DNA from: Natrialba aegyptia DSM 13077 | Lineage (GTDB): Archaea; Halobacteriota; Halobacteria; Halobacteriales; Natrialbaceae | NCBI RefSeq assembly: GCF_000337535.1 | Contig: NZ_AOIP01000031.1 | Span: forward strand, 382,704 to 446,703 | DNA: 64,000 nt | Reading direction: 5' to 3' | Shown: in pieces, positions 1-8,228 of the stretch | Numbering within the stretch: position 1 is the stretch's first letter | How the letters are laid out: every line of letters starts with the position of its first letter | Notes under the pieces: generated by a model | What the model was told of the DNA's origin: nothing | What the model saw: the letters and a program-made list of their open reading frames with translations, nothing else | Database searches by the model: none | Program-made: the position numbers and the translations under genes

Positions 1-104
1 CACTCGATCGCGTCTCACGGATCGTCGCTTGTGGCGACGACCGTTCGAATGCGACCGACGTGTGAATAGTTTTGTCCGGCAGTATGATCGTCGTCAATCC
101 CCCG

Positions 105-362
105 TCACCGCCCGCGGTCGTCATCGGGGCGGACGACGATTTGGTCGCTCACTCGCTTGATCCGGCTGACGGGGATTCGCAGCCGGTCGTCGTCGGTGCG
201 AGGCGTGATCGACGAGGGGGAGTGGTCGCCGGGATCGACGACGAGATCGCGGAGCGCGCCGGACTTGGGTTCGATCGTAATGGTGTGGAGCGTGCCGAAC
301 GCGGTGCCGTCGGTTCCGACGATGGTCTTTCCGCCGAGATCCTGTGCGAATAGTTCGTCCAT
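105..362 (-). CDS. PRC-barrel domain protein
   Basis: Small (85 aa) single-domain protein with the haloarchaeal PRC-barrel pattern: an N-terminal MDELFAQDLGGKTIVG strand, a GTDGTAFGTLHTITIEPKSGAL core and a hydrophobic LRDLVVDP strand, ending in a basic/acidic tail. PRC-barrel proteins of this size are common in haloarchaea and are thought to bind RNA or partner proteins; the exact role is unknown. The reading frame stays open further upstream, but the start at 362 is chosen because a TATA-like TTTACTAT lies 22 nt before it, the spacing of a leaderless transcript. An alternative ATG is at 380. Confidence 0.8.
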   Translation of the reverse strand: MDELFAQDLGGKTIVGTDGTAFGTLHTITIEPKSGALRDLVVDPGDHSPSSITPRTDDDRLRIPVSRIKRVSDQIVVRPDDDRGR

Positions 363-384
363 ACCTTCTCGGGCCCACATCCCG

Positions 385-392
385 ATAGTAAA
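385..392 (-). promoter_or_regulatory. TATA box of PRC-barrel gene (leaderless)
   Basis: TTTACTAT on the minus strand, with its centre 26 nt before the ATG at 362. This is the haloarchaeal leaderless arrangement and it decides the start codon of the PRC-barrel gene. Confidence 0.5.
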
Positions 393-595
393 CGATTGCG
401 GTCGTGGGCCGGCACTCGCGGCGGTCCGACGGTCGAAGCCGTCCGGCAAGCTATCGAACCAGTGCGGGCGACTCTGTGTGAGAATCGCCGATCGACACGT
501 TTTGGGCCGATCCGGAACCGGACTGCACCGTATAAACGACCCCGGATACGCGGAACAATACTGAGGCGCGGTACCGTCGAACACGATAGCAGGGT

Positions 596-1252
596 ATGGC
601 AGATGGAGACACCAGTGCCGGTCACGACGCCGGATCGAGTTCTAACGCCGATACGACCGCCCCGACCGCCTCGACCGACGCTGTGGAGCCGCCGTATCGC
701 ATCGTCCTGAACTCGATCGACGAGTGGCTCGCGTCCCTCGAGTTCAGCGTACGGGAGATCGAGGCCGCCGTCGCGGGCGGTCTCGCGGGTGGATTTCAGG
801 CGGCGCTGGTGCTCCAGCTGTACGATACTGACGCGATCAGACGGGTCGGCGGGGGCTTCGGCTCGCCGACGTTAGACGGCGGTTGGATCGCGATGTTCGC
901 GCTGGGCGTGCTGTTCGCGCTTCCGTTTAGCCTGGTCGTCTCGCGGTCGATCGATTCGTTCGTCGGGACGGTGATGGCGCTCTCGAGCCGTAACGAGCCC
1001 CTGCGGCGGCTCCTCACGCCGCTTCTCAAGCGATCCGCACTCGCGACGACGACGTTCGCGCTCGGGAACGGATACGGGATCGTCGTGGGTGCGGTCGGTG
1101 TCCTGTTTCTCGTCCCGGGCTGGCTCCCGGTCGCGATGGGCGTCTCGACGCCGTTTTCGAACGCCACGGTCGCCGGCGTCGTCGGCGTCCTCGCGTGGGC
1201 GATTTACGGGGGGACGATCGGGCTGGTGTACGGGCTGATTCTCGAGTCCTAA
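596..1252 (+). CDS. conserved haloarchaeal membrane protein, unknown function
   Basis: A 218-aa protein with a 30-residue Ser/Thr/Asp-rich soluble N-terminus and four hydrophobic segments (about residues 57-76, 96-116, 148-173 and 192-214). Gly-rich helices such as VAGGLAGGFQAA suggest close helix packing. No catalytic or transport motif is visible. It stands alone: the preceding gene is divergent and the next gene is convergent. The start at 596 is the first ATG of the frame. I do not recognise the family beyond an integral membrane protein. Confidence 0.75.
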   Translation: MADGDTSAGHDAGSSSNADTTAPTASTDAVEPPYRIVLNSIDEWLASLEFSVREIEAAVAGGLAGGFQAALVLQLYDTDAIRRVGGGFGSPTLDGGWIAMFALGVLFALPFSLVVSRSIDSFVGTVMALSSRNEPLRRLLTPLLKRSALATTTFALGNGYGIVVGAVGVLFLVPGWLPVAMGVSTPFSNATVAGVVGVLAWAIYGGTIGLVYGLILES

Positions 1253-1274
1253 ACGCACGAGGCGCGTCTCCGGC

Positions 1275-2048
1275 TCAGAAGATGAATCGCGTGTCGACGT
1301 CGGCGGCAATCTCCGCGAGATCGACCGCCGCGTCGGAGTACTGCAGGATCTTCTGCATGTCGCCGTCGATCTCGAACTCGCCGGACATCAGCATGTTGAT
1401 GACGTCGCCCTCGCCGCGGACGAGGTCAGTCCAGGTGTCGTAGTCGCCGATGAGCCGAAAGCCGTGCTCTCGGTCGTCGAGGTCGAGCATCGTGTCCACC
1501 GATTCGCACTCGCCGTCGTAGAGTTCGAGATACGCGTAGATCGTGCCGTCGTCGGCCACGTTCTCCTCGAGTTGGGTTATCAGTTCGTCGAGGATGGTCG
1601 GCAGTTCCGTCCGGAGCGCCGGCCAGGTACGGTCGGGAAGCCCCGCCATCGTCGTTTCCCGAACCTCGGCGGTAACGCGCTCCTCGATCGAACCGTTGCG
1701 GGACTCGATACGCTCGCGATCAGCTGCCGGCGCTTTCTCGAGAATCGCTTCGAATCGGTCGTCGGAGAGCGCGGAGAGGTCGTTCTCGACCGCCTCGACG
1801 AGTTCGGACGGGAGGTCGGCGACCGTCGTGGAGTCGAGCGGAACGGCCTCGATCTGGAAGACGAACGAGCCGTCGAAGTCGACGCCCCAGCCGGCCGAGT
1901 GGTCGGCGTAGGCGTCGTTTTCGTCGATCGCCGCGCGGTACTGCTCGAGCCACGGCTCCGTCGGGAAGTACTGTTCGATCGGTCGGCGTTGTTGCGTGCT
2001 CATCTGGGTTTCCGGGCCACGGTGGACCCGATCTAGAACTGTGCTCAT
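1275..2048 (-). CDS. SCP2 sterol-transfer-like domain protein (paralogue 1)
   Basis: A 257-aa acidic protein whose C-terminal third resembles the haloarchaeal SCP2-like domain (YDTWTDLVRGEGDVINMLMSG, then a DMQKILQYSDAAVDLAEIA helix). The first 100 residues begin with a PTEPWLEQYRAAIDENDAYA helix. SCP2-like domains bind hydrophobic ligands in a hydrophobic tunnel; the ligand here is unknown. The start at 2048 is preferred because a TATA-like GATAAAC about 40 nt upstream would give a short leader; an alternative ATG is at 2003. It is divergently arranged with a clear paralogue at 2217-2951. Confidence 0.75.
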   Translation of the reverse strand: MSTVLDRVHRGPETQMSTQQRRPIEQYFPTEPWLEQYRAAIDENDAYADHSAGWGVDFDGSFVFQIEAVPLDSTTVADLPSELVEAVENDLSALSDDRFEAILEKAPAADRERIESRNGSIEERVTAEVRETTMAGLPDRTWPALRTELPTILDELITQLEENVADDGTIYAYLELYDGECESVDTMLDLDDREHGFRLIGDYDTWTDLVRGEGDVINMLMSGEFEIDGDMQKILQYSDAAVDLAEIAADVDTRFIF

Positions 2049-2216
2049 TGTGAACTCTTGTTGTGATTTCTCCGGGGATGCGAGGGGGTTTATCACGGAC
2101 GGTTTCCGGAGCTGTCGTTCGCTGCTTTCATTGCGAGTCTCGCACCTGGGAGACCATATATACCCCCTCGGATCCCCGGACGAACGCTGAAGCGATCGTC
2201 TGCAGTGCGTACACGC
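2049..2216. promoter_or_regulatory. divergent promoter region between SCP2-like paralogues
   Basis: This 168-bp spacer holds a TATA-like CATATATACC at about 2153-2162 for the plus-strand gene and a minus-strand GATAAAC near 2088-2095 for the minus-strand gene. No obvious palindromic operator is seen. Confidence 0.4.
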
Positions 2217-2951
2217 ATGGTTGACTGGTTTCCGTCCGAAGAATGGCTCGAGAGCTACCGCAGGAACCTCGCCGAAGACGACGCGTACGCGGCGGCGAGC
2301 GAGGGCTGGGGCGTCGAGTTCGACGGCGACTTTTGCTTCGTCCTGACGCACCTTCCCCTCGAAGAGACGACGCTCGGCGACCTTCCCGACGCGTTGACAG
2401 CCGAGCTATTCGACCGGATCGACGCGCTCTCCGCCGACGAGTTCGATCGGTTACGGGAGACGGCGACGCCGGCGTTCGACGAGCGATTCGCCGCCGTCGA
2501 CGGAACGGGCGAGAGCGAGGGTGCGGATGAAGAGGAAAACGAACGAGTTCGATTCCGACGGGCGCTCTCGACCGTCGCGCTCGCCGACGTGCCGACCGTC
2601 GTCTGGCCGGCGCTCGAGACGCATATCCGGGGCGACCTCGAGTCGCTGCTCGCACAACTGGAGGCGTACGTCGTCGACGGATCGACGGTGTACGCCCATC
2701 TCTCGCTCGAAGACGGCGACTGCGAGCGAGCGGAACTCGTCGCCGACCCGTCGGCCCGGGACCCGGGATTCGAACTCGAAGCGCCCTACGAGACCTGGAC
2801 CGAACTCGTCGCGGGTGCCGACGTGATCGAGTCGGTGATGTCGAACGAGATGGAACTCGACGGGGACGTGACGCGAGTGCTTCACTACGGGGATGCGGCG
2901 GCGGCGATGGGCGATGTCGCCGGCGAGACCGACGCGCGATACCTGTTCTGA
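2217..2951 (+). CDS. SCP2 sterol-transfer-like domain protein (paralogue 2)
   Basis: A 244-aa paralogue of the divergent neighbour at 1275-2048. The two share the WFPSEEWLESYRRNLAEDDAYA opening, the EGWGVEFDG strand, a WPALETHIRGDLESLLAQLE helix region and the C-terminal YETWTELVAGADVIESVMSN...VLHYGDAAAAMGDVA SCP2-like part. Both end in a hydrophobic -YLF/-FIF. The ligand is unknown. The start at the ATG 2217 aligns with the paralogue; an in-frame GTG lies at 2205. The divergent paralogue pair points to a local duplication followed by inversion. Confidence 0.75.
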   Translation: MVDWFPSEEWLESYRRNLAEDDAYAAASEGWGVEFDGDFCFVLTHLPLEETTLGDLPDALTAELFDRIDALSADEFDRLRETATPAFDERFAAVDGTGESEGADEEENERVRFRRALSTVALADVPTVVWPALETHIRGDLESLLAQLEAYVVDGSTVYAHLSLEDGDCERAELVADPSARDPGFELEAPYETWTELVAGADVIESVMSNEMELDGDVTRVLHYGDAAAAMGDVAGETDARYLF

Positions 2952-3144
2952 GGTGCTCTAAGCGGTGGGCCGTGGCGTATCACGCTGTCGTGTGTCCCGT
3001 CCGGGCTCTTCGTCCGCACAGCCCTCACCGCACGAGTGACAGCCCTCGCCCAGTCGAGCGAGGCGGAAGAGCCGCAGACGGGCGACTTCAACTCCCGCGT
3101 ATTCGAGCGGGTACGCTCATTGACAACTGCGGCGAAGCGTTCCT

Positions 3145-4203
3145 GTGCCACAAGATACCACACAATCAGGATTCCAGGCCGAACGGATCGATACCTCGAG
3201 TAAGTGGTACGACCTCTTCCAGAAAGGGGTCGAACTCGGGACGTGGAACGTCGAAAAACTGTTCGACGAGGTCGGCTTCGAGGAGGACCGAGAGATCTGG
3301 TCGTCGCTCGAACCCGGCGAGCAAAAGCAGATCCGATACCTGTTGTCGGGCTTTCTCGACGGCGAGTTCGCCGTCGGCGAAGACGCGAGTCACCACCTCC
3401 AGCGCATCGCGGGCGCGCCGTGTTTCGACGACAACGAGGAGATGGAGATGTACATGACGATGTTCACCCTGACCGAGCACAAGCACACGCAGTTCCTCGA
3501 CGTGTACATGCACGAGGTGATGGGCGAGCAGGACGTGTTCGCCGACCTCAACCCGAAGCGCGGCGGCGCTCGGATTCCGATCGTCCAGGCGACCGGCCTC
3601 GGCGAAATCTTCGATCGGCAGGGCCAACTCACGGCCAGGGCCGCCCACTCGAGGGATCCGGTGGACATCGCGAAGGCGCTGACGGTCTACCACATGATCG
3701 TCGAGGGGCTGCTCGCCCGCGGCGGCTTCTACTCGATCAACAAACTCTCACAGAACGCGCCGCTGCCGCTTTTGAACCACGGGTTCAAGTTCATCAGCAC
3801 CGACGAGGGCCGACACATGACCCACGGCGTCGAAGCGCTCTCCGAACTGATCGCGAAGGAACGCGCCGGAGAACCCGAGTTCCAGGGTGTCAGCCAGGCG
3901 ATCGTCGACGTGCTGTACGAGAACGTCCCGGCGGTCGCGGACTTCGGCTACATGTTCACGGACGCCGTCGACGATCCCCTCGAAATCAACTTTAACGACC
4001 TCCTGTTGCGGGTCGGCCACCTCATCGACGGCCAGTTCAACGAAGCGCTCGATCTCGACATGGACCACCGGACCGTCGTCGGCCGCGTCGCCGACCGCCA
4101 CCAGGAGTGTCTCGAGAAAGACATCGACGACGCGGTTCGGACGTATCGCGACCTGTACCAGCGAAAGCGCGGCGTCGAAGCCGCGGCTGACGGAGGACGA
4201 TAA
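3145..4203 (+). CDS. R2lox-like / ribonucleotide reductase beta-like diiron oxidase
   Basis: A 352-aa ferritin-like protein with the full set of dinuclear-metal ligands: E79, the first ExxH at E111-H114 (TLTEHKHTQF), E187 in HMIVEGLLARGG, and the second ExxH at E221-H224 (TDEGRHMTHG). The spacing, and a Tyr182 five residues before E187, resemble R2-like ligand-binding oxidases (R2lox) more than a class I RNR subunit, and no R1 gene is nearby. In R2lox the residue three after the first Glu is the Val that forms the Tyr-Val ether crosslink; here it is Ser82. The start is GTG 3145. The gene is followed within 1 nt by a small partner and then a ferredoxin. Substrate unknown. Automatic annotation would call it RNR beta. 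Confidence 0.8.
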   Translation: MPQDTTQSGFQAERIDTSSKWYDLFQKGVELGTWNVEKLFDEVGFEEDREIWSSLEPGEQKQIRYLLSGFLDGEFAVGEDASHHLQRIAGAPCFDDNEEMEMYMTMFTLTEHKHTQFLDVYMHEVMGEQDVFADLNPKRGGARIPIVQATGLGEIFDRQGQLTARAAHSRDPVDIAKALTVYHMIVEGLLARGGFYSINKLSQNAPLPLLNHGFKFISTDEGRHMTHGVEALSELIAKERAGEPEFQGVSQAIVDVLYENVPAVADFGYMFTDAVDDPLEINFNDLLLRVGHLIDGQFNEALDLDMDHRTVVGRVADRHQECLEKDIDDAVRTYRDLYQRKRGVEAAADGGR

Positions 4204-4204
4204 C

Positions 4205-4561
4205 ATGACGGACGACACGAACCCGACGAACGCGACTGAAACGCCAGCCGACACCGCCACCGCGACCGACGCGGACACCGAACTCACCGAACTAACTGAA
4301 CTCGCGCGCGGAGCCGAGTTCACCGCTACGGAGGAGGAGGTTGCTGAGGCGATCGAGGACGCCGCCGCCGAACTCGGTCAGAGCGCCGACGAGGTCCGCG
4401 AAAACGTCGCCTACATCATGGATTCGACGTTCGAGGACGAGGGCGTCAGCACCTCGTTCAACGAGAGTATCAGCGGCACCAGTCTCGAACACGACGAGGT
4501 GGGGACCGGCGATCCGCGCCTGGAGGCGCTGGAACTGTACAAGCTCCGCCAGCGGATCTAA
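4205..4561 (+). CDS. small acidic partner protein of the diiron oxidase operon
   Basis: A 118-aa acidic protein starting one base after the stop of the R2lox-like gene and ending 6 bp before the ferredoxin, so translation is probably coupled. The first 35 residues are Thr/Ala/Asp-rich and look disordered. The rest is mostly helical (EEEVAEAIEDAAAELGQSADEVRENVAYIMD) with a conserved-looking tail ending LYKLRQRI. I do not recognise the family. By position it could be a coupling or chaperone protein for the oxidase, which is inference only. Confidence 0.75.
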   Translation: MTDDTNPTNATETPADTATATDADTELTELTELARGAEFTATEEEVAEAIEDAAAELGQSADEVRENVAYIMDSTFEDEGVSTSFNESISGTSLEHDEVGTGDPRLEALELYKLRQRI

Positions 4562-4567
4562 CCGGAG

Positions 4568-4873
4568 ATGTACGAGATCACGTTTCGCTTCGAGGACGGG
4601 ACGGAGACGATCCAGGTCGCCCCCGACGAGTTCGTCCTCGACGCGGCCGAGCGGGCCGGCCTCGAACTGCCCCACTCCTGTCGGAACGGCATGTGCACCT
4701 CGTGTGCCGGCGAACTGCTCGCGGGGGACCTCGACGGTAACGGGACGGCGCTCACGCCGGACCAGGAGGCCGACGGCTACGTGCTGCTGTGTTGTTCGTC
4801 CCCGCGAGCGGACTGCGAGATCCGGGTTGGTGAGCGCGTCCAGAACGAACTACTCGGTCTCGACGCGCTCTAA
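4568..4873 (+). CDS. 2Fe-2S plant-type ferredoxin
   Basis: A 101-aa ferredoxin with the plant-type cluster motif C38-x4-C43-x2-C46 and a closing Cys at C75 or C76 (LLCCSSPRADC). The beta-grasp fold precedes it (YEITFRFEDGTETIQV). It is the third gene of the unit with the diiron oxidase (3145) and the 118-aa protein (4205), so it probably passes electrons to the diiron site. No ferredoxin reductase gene is adjacent. It lacks the long haloarchaeal-specific insertion of the abundant Halobacterium ferredoxin, so it is a specialised paralogue rather than the main one. Confidence 0.9.
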   Translation: MYEITFRFEDGTETIQVAPDEFVLDAAERAGLELPHSCRNGMCTSCAGELLAGDLDGNGTALTPDQEADGYVLLCCSSPRADCEIRVGERVQNELLGLDAL

Positions 4874-5107
4874 CCCGTCTTTTGCTTTTCGAGAGATCGG
4901 ATCGATGTGGTGCAGTGACACGGTCGACCGCCGTTTAAAGGTACCCGCGTTTCCGAGGGATCACGCTGACGAGCAGGAGCGACGATGGCTCGTCTATAGA
5001 TGCATGTGATTCCCACACAGCCACCACGAACCGAACGCTGGGCGATCACCGCGCTCGAACCGGCACCGATCCGCGGCCGCCGCGCGCCGGAGGGCCGGTG
5101 ATCGCCG

Positions 5108-6661
5108 ATGCAGGAGCAGTTTTACGACCGGGCGCGCTACGAGGTGAGCGACGCCGTCCGCGAGCGCCACCGGGCCGCGGCCGAGACGGTCGTCTCGCGC
5201 GAGCGGTACGGGCACCTGATCGACGGCGAGTGGATCGACGCCGCGGCGGGCGAGGACGGCGTCGCCATCGACGCGACCACGGGCGCTGAACTCGCGACCG
5301 TACAGAGCGGCACCCCCGAGGACGTAGACCGGGCCGTCGAGGCCGCACGGGCAGCCGTCGAAGGAAGCTGGGGACAGCTCACGCCCCGACAACGGGCCGA
5401 CCGCCTCGGGGAGATCGCGGACCGGCTTGCAGACCGGACGACGGACATCGCGAAACTCGACAGTCTCGAGACCGGGAAGCCGAACCTCCACGCGCTGTTC
5501 GTCGACTGCGAGGTGCTGGTCGAACAGTTCCGTCACTTCGCGGCGCTCGCGCGCTCGACCGACGACGGGCGCGTCGTGCCGACCGGCGACGAAAAACGCG
5601 TCTTCACGCACCGGGAGCCATACGGCGTCGTCGGCGCAATCTCCGCGTGGAACTTCCCAGCGATGTTCGTCGCGTGGAAGCTCGGTCCGGCGCTTGCGGC
5701 CGGCAACGCGGTCGTCTTCAAGCCCTCCGAGCGAGCCACGCTTTCCTCGCTCGCGGTCGCGCGAATCTGCGACCGGGTGCTGCCGCCGGGGACGGTCAAC
5801 GTCGTCACCGGCACCGGCGAGGCGGTCGGGGAAGCGATGACCTCCCACGGGGGCATCGACAAACTGAGTCTGACCGGCTCGCGCGCGGCGGGCGTCGCAA
5901 CCCTCGAGAACGCCGCACAGACGATCACGCCGACCTCGCTCGAACTCGGCGGCAAGAGTCCCAACATCGTCTTCCCCGACGCCGATCTCGAACAGGCGAT
6001 CGAGGGGACGCTCGTGAGCATCTTCTTCAACTCCGGTCAGCAGTGTACCGCCGGCTCGCGGCTGTACCTCCACGAAGACATCGCCGCCGAGTTCATCGAA
6101 CGCCTTCGCGATGCCGTCGACGGCCTCACCGTCGGCGATCCGCTCGCCCCCGCGACGGACGTCGGACCGATGATCGACCACGCCCACCGGGAGCGCGTTC
6201 GCGATTTCGTCGAGACGGCCGTCGCCGAGGGCGCAACGCTGGCCGCCGGCGGGACCGACGGGATCGAGGGTGAACTCGAGGGAGCGCCCTTCGTCCGGCC
6301 GACGGTGCTGACCGACGTCGGCGACGACGACCGCATCGGCTGCGAGGAGGTGTTCGGCCCCGTACTCTCCGTTTTCGAGTGGCGCGACCGCGAGGACGTC
6401 CTTCGCCGGGCGAACGACACGTCCTACGGCCTCGCCGCGGGCGTCTGGACCGAAGACCTCCGAACCGCCCACGAGTTCGCCGCCGAACTCGAGGCGGGGA
6501 CGGTCTGGATCAACACCTACAACGACCTCTTCGATCCGGCACCCCACGGCGGCTACAAGGAAAGCGGGACGGGACGTGAACTCGCCGAAGAGGCGCTCGC
6601 GGAGTACTCGCAGGTGAAGACGGTGAAAGTGAATCTGGGCGGCGTTCCGAAGATGGGTTGA
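5108..6661 (+). CDS. NAD(P)-dependent aldehyde dehydrogenase
   Basis: A 517-aa ALDH-superfamily enzyme that oxidises an aldehyde to the acid. Key residues: N182 in ISAWNFPAMF, K205 in VVFKPSE (cofactor), E279 in LELGGKSPN (general base) and the nucleophile C313 in NSGQQCTAGSR. The C-terminal oligomerisation part (GGYKESGTGRELAEEALAEYSQVKTVKVNL) resembles betaine- or semialdehyde-type ALDHs, but the substrate cannot be read from sequence. It is 234 bp downstream of the ferredoxin with its own TATA-like TTTAAAG near 4935, and upstream of an alcohol dehydrogenase; together they could take an alcohol to an acid. Confidence 0.9.
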   Translation: MQEQFYDRARYEVSDAVRERHRAAAETVVSRERYGHLIDGEWIDAAAGEDGVAIDATTGAELATVQSGTPEDVDRAVEAARAAVEGSWGQLTPRQRADRLGEIADRLADRTTDIAKLDSLETGKPNLHALFVDCEVLVEQFRHFAALARSTDDGRVVPTGDEKRVFTHREPYGVVGAISAWNFPAMFVAWKLGPALAAGNAVVFKPSERATLSSLAVARICDRVLPPGTVNVVTGTGEAVGEAMTSHGGIDKLSLTGSRAAGVATLENAAQTITPTSLELGGKSPNIVFPDADLEQAIEGTLVSIFFNSGQQCTAGSRLYLHEDIAAEFIERLRDAVDGLTVGDPLAPATDVGPMIDHAHRERVRDFVETAVAEGATLAAGGTDGIEGELEGAPFVRPTVLTDVGDDDRIGCEEVFGPVLSVFEWRDREDVLRRANDTSYGLAAGVWTEDLRTAHEFAAELEAGTVWINTYNDLFDPAPHGGYKESGTGRELAEEALAEYSQVKTVKVNLGGVPKMG

Positions 6662-6724
6662 CCGAGCGTAGCGGTCGGCGACCTGCCTCGGATGATGCGG
6701 TTACGATGCGTCGATAGCCCCGGC

Positions 6725-6755
6725 CATTACATAATTATAAATAATTAATTTTATG
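6725..6755 (+). promoter_or_regulatory. AT-rich promoter of the alcohol dehydrogenase
   Basis: A run of almost pure A/T (with TTATAAATAATTAATTTTAT inside 6735-6754) stands out in GC-rich surroundings, 25-55 bp before the ATG at 6780. It supplies a strong TATA element and separates the ADH from the ALDH operon. Confidence 0.5.
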
Positions 6756-6779
6756 GGTGCGGGCCTCGTGTGACCGGCT

Positions 6780-7847
6780 ATGAAAGCAGTCGTGTTCCAG
6801 GGCGTGGACGAACCGCTCGCGGTTGAGAACGTCGATCGGCCGGAGTGCGAGGCGGACGGCGTCGTCGTCGAGACCGAAGCCTGCGGCATCTGTCGCAGCG
6901 ACTGGCACGCCTGGCAGGGCGACTGGGACTGGATCGGACTGGTTCCGACGCCGGGATTGATATTCGGCCACGAACCCGTCGGTCGCGTCGTCGAGGTCGG
7001 CGAGAACGTCGACCGCGTCAGCGAGGGCGACCGCGTGACGAATCCGTTCAACCTGAGCGACGGGACGTGTCCCCACTGTCGAGCGGGACGGGCGAACATC
7101 TGCGAGCGGTCCGTGCCGATGGGATTCGTCCCGTTCCAGCAGGGTGCCTTCGCCGAGGAGTACCCGGTTCGAAACGCCGACCAGAACCTCGTTCAGGTAC
7201 CCGACGCGGTCGACCCCGCGGAGGTCGCGGGACTCGGCTGCCGGTTCGCCACCGCCTTCCACGGCGTCGTTCACCGCGTGGACGTCACCGCCGGCGACTG
7301 GGTTGCGGTCCACGGCTGCGGCGGCGTCGGACTCTCCGCGATCCACGTCGCGAGCGCGCTCGGCGCGAACGTGATCGCCGTCGACATCGCCGCCGACAAA
7401 CTCGCCATGGCCGAGGAAGTCGGTGCCGTCGAGACCGTCGATGCGACGGCCGTCGACGACGTTCCGCAGGCCGTGAAAGCCTACACCGAGCGAAGTCGCG
7501 GCGTCGCCGTCTCGGTCGACGCGCTCGGCGTCGCGGAGACGGTTCAGAACTCGGTGAACTCGCTCGGGAAGGGCGGCCAGCACCTCCAGATCGGGATGAC
7601 GACGTCTGACGAGGCCGGCGAAATCGCTGTGCCGATCGATACGATGGTCACCGACGAACGCGAGTTCTACGGCTCGTACGGTATGCCGCCGAACGAGTAC
7701 GACGAAATCTTCCGGATGATGACGGCCGGGACGATCGATCCGGGAACGATCGTCACGGAAACCTGTTCGCTCGAGGACGTGCCCGACGTGATGGACCGCC
7801 TCGGCGAGTACGACACCCTGGGCATCCCGGTCTGTACCGAGTTCTAG
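6780..7847 (+). CDS. zinc-dependent alcohol dehydrogenase (MDR family)
   Basis: A 355-aa medium-chain dehydrogenase/reductase. Catalytic-zinc residues are C38 (ACGICRSDWHAW), H64-E65 (GHEPVG) and C154; the Rossmann motif is HGCGGVGLS near 178-186. The structural-zinc lobe (DGTCPHCRAGRANIC) has only three Cys (C97, C100, C108): the first position is Asp94. It would interconvert an alcohol and an aldehyde or ketone with NAD(P). The upstream ALDH is the likely next step, but each has its own promoter. The start at 6780 sits just after the AT-rich promoter. Confidence 0.9.
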   Translation: MKAVVFQGVDEPLAVENVDRPECEADGVVVETEACGICRSDWHAWQGDWDWIGLVPTPGLIFGHEPVGRVVEVGENVDRVSEGDRVTNPFNLSDGTCPHCRAGRANICERSVPMGFVPFQQGAFAEEYPVRNADQNLVQVPDAVDPAEVAGLGCRFATAFHGVVHRVDVTAGDWVAVHGCGGVGLSAIHVASALGANVIAVDIAADKLAMAEEVGAVETVDATAVDDVPQAVKAYTERSRGVAVSVDALGVAETVQNSVNSLGKGGQHLQIGMTTSDEAGEIAVPIDTMVTDEREFYGSYGMPPNEYDEIFRMMTAGTIDPGTIVTETCSLEDVPDVMDRLGEYDTLGIPVCTEF

Positions 7848-7937
7848 ATCGCGGACCGCCGGCGTACCGACGGACGAACGGCCGTCGAAGCGAGGCGATG
7901 GTGCGACCGAACCGCGAACCAACGCTGGTTGACCTGC

Positions 7938-7974
7938 TCCCGCGCCTAAAGACGCGGGAATCCCACCACGGGAA
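7938..7974. repeat. hairpin resembling an IS200/IS605-type element end (remnant or solo)
   Basis: TCCCGCG (7938-7944) pairs perfectly with CGCGGGA (7953-7959) around the loop CCTAAAGA, and a second TCCC-ACCAC-GGGA hairpin follows. From memory, similar CCCGCGCCTAAAG-type hairpins lie at the 3' ends of haloarchaeal tnpB elements. No tnpA or tnpB reading frame is present, so this is at best a relic; otherwise it may serve as a terminator for the ADH gene. The rest of the 380-bp gap (7848-8228) shows no gene. Confidence 0.35.
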
Positions 7975-8228
7975 TCAGACGGCGCGATATCTCCTACCGC
8001 CGTCCGTGTGTGGCGATTCGAATCGGGAATATAATCACAGCCACAGTCCCAGTCACGAACCTTCCCGCGTTCACGCTGCAGTGAACCGGCCGGCGATTAC
8101 TGTCGGCAGACGGTCGGTTTCAGAACGTCATACAGAGAGACGTTCGGTCGCCGGTCCGGAGAATTGTAACGGTTTCTGGTTACGATCTCCCCATAGCTAT
8201 TTGCACACCGGATGATAACGATATATCG

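Noticed and set aside
3145-4203. Annotation as true ribonucleotide reductase small subunit
   Set aside because: No R1 partner nearby, and the ligand spacing and Tyr182-E187 pattern fit R2lox-type oxidases better.
4994-6547. 517-codon minus-strand frame opposite the aldehyde dehydrogenase
   Set aside because: Antisense shadow with no recognisable domain; the plus-strand ALDH is complete.
6735-7922. 395-codon minus-strand frame opposite the alcohol dehydrogenase
   Set aside because: Antisense shadow; Arg/Asp/Val-biased composition and no motif.
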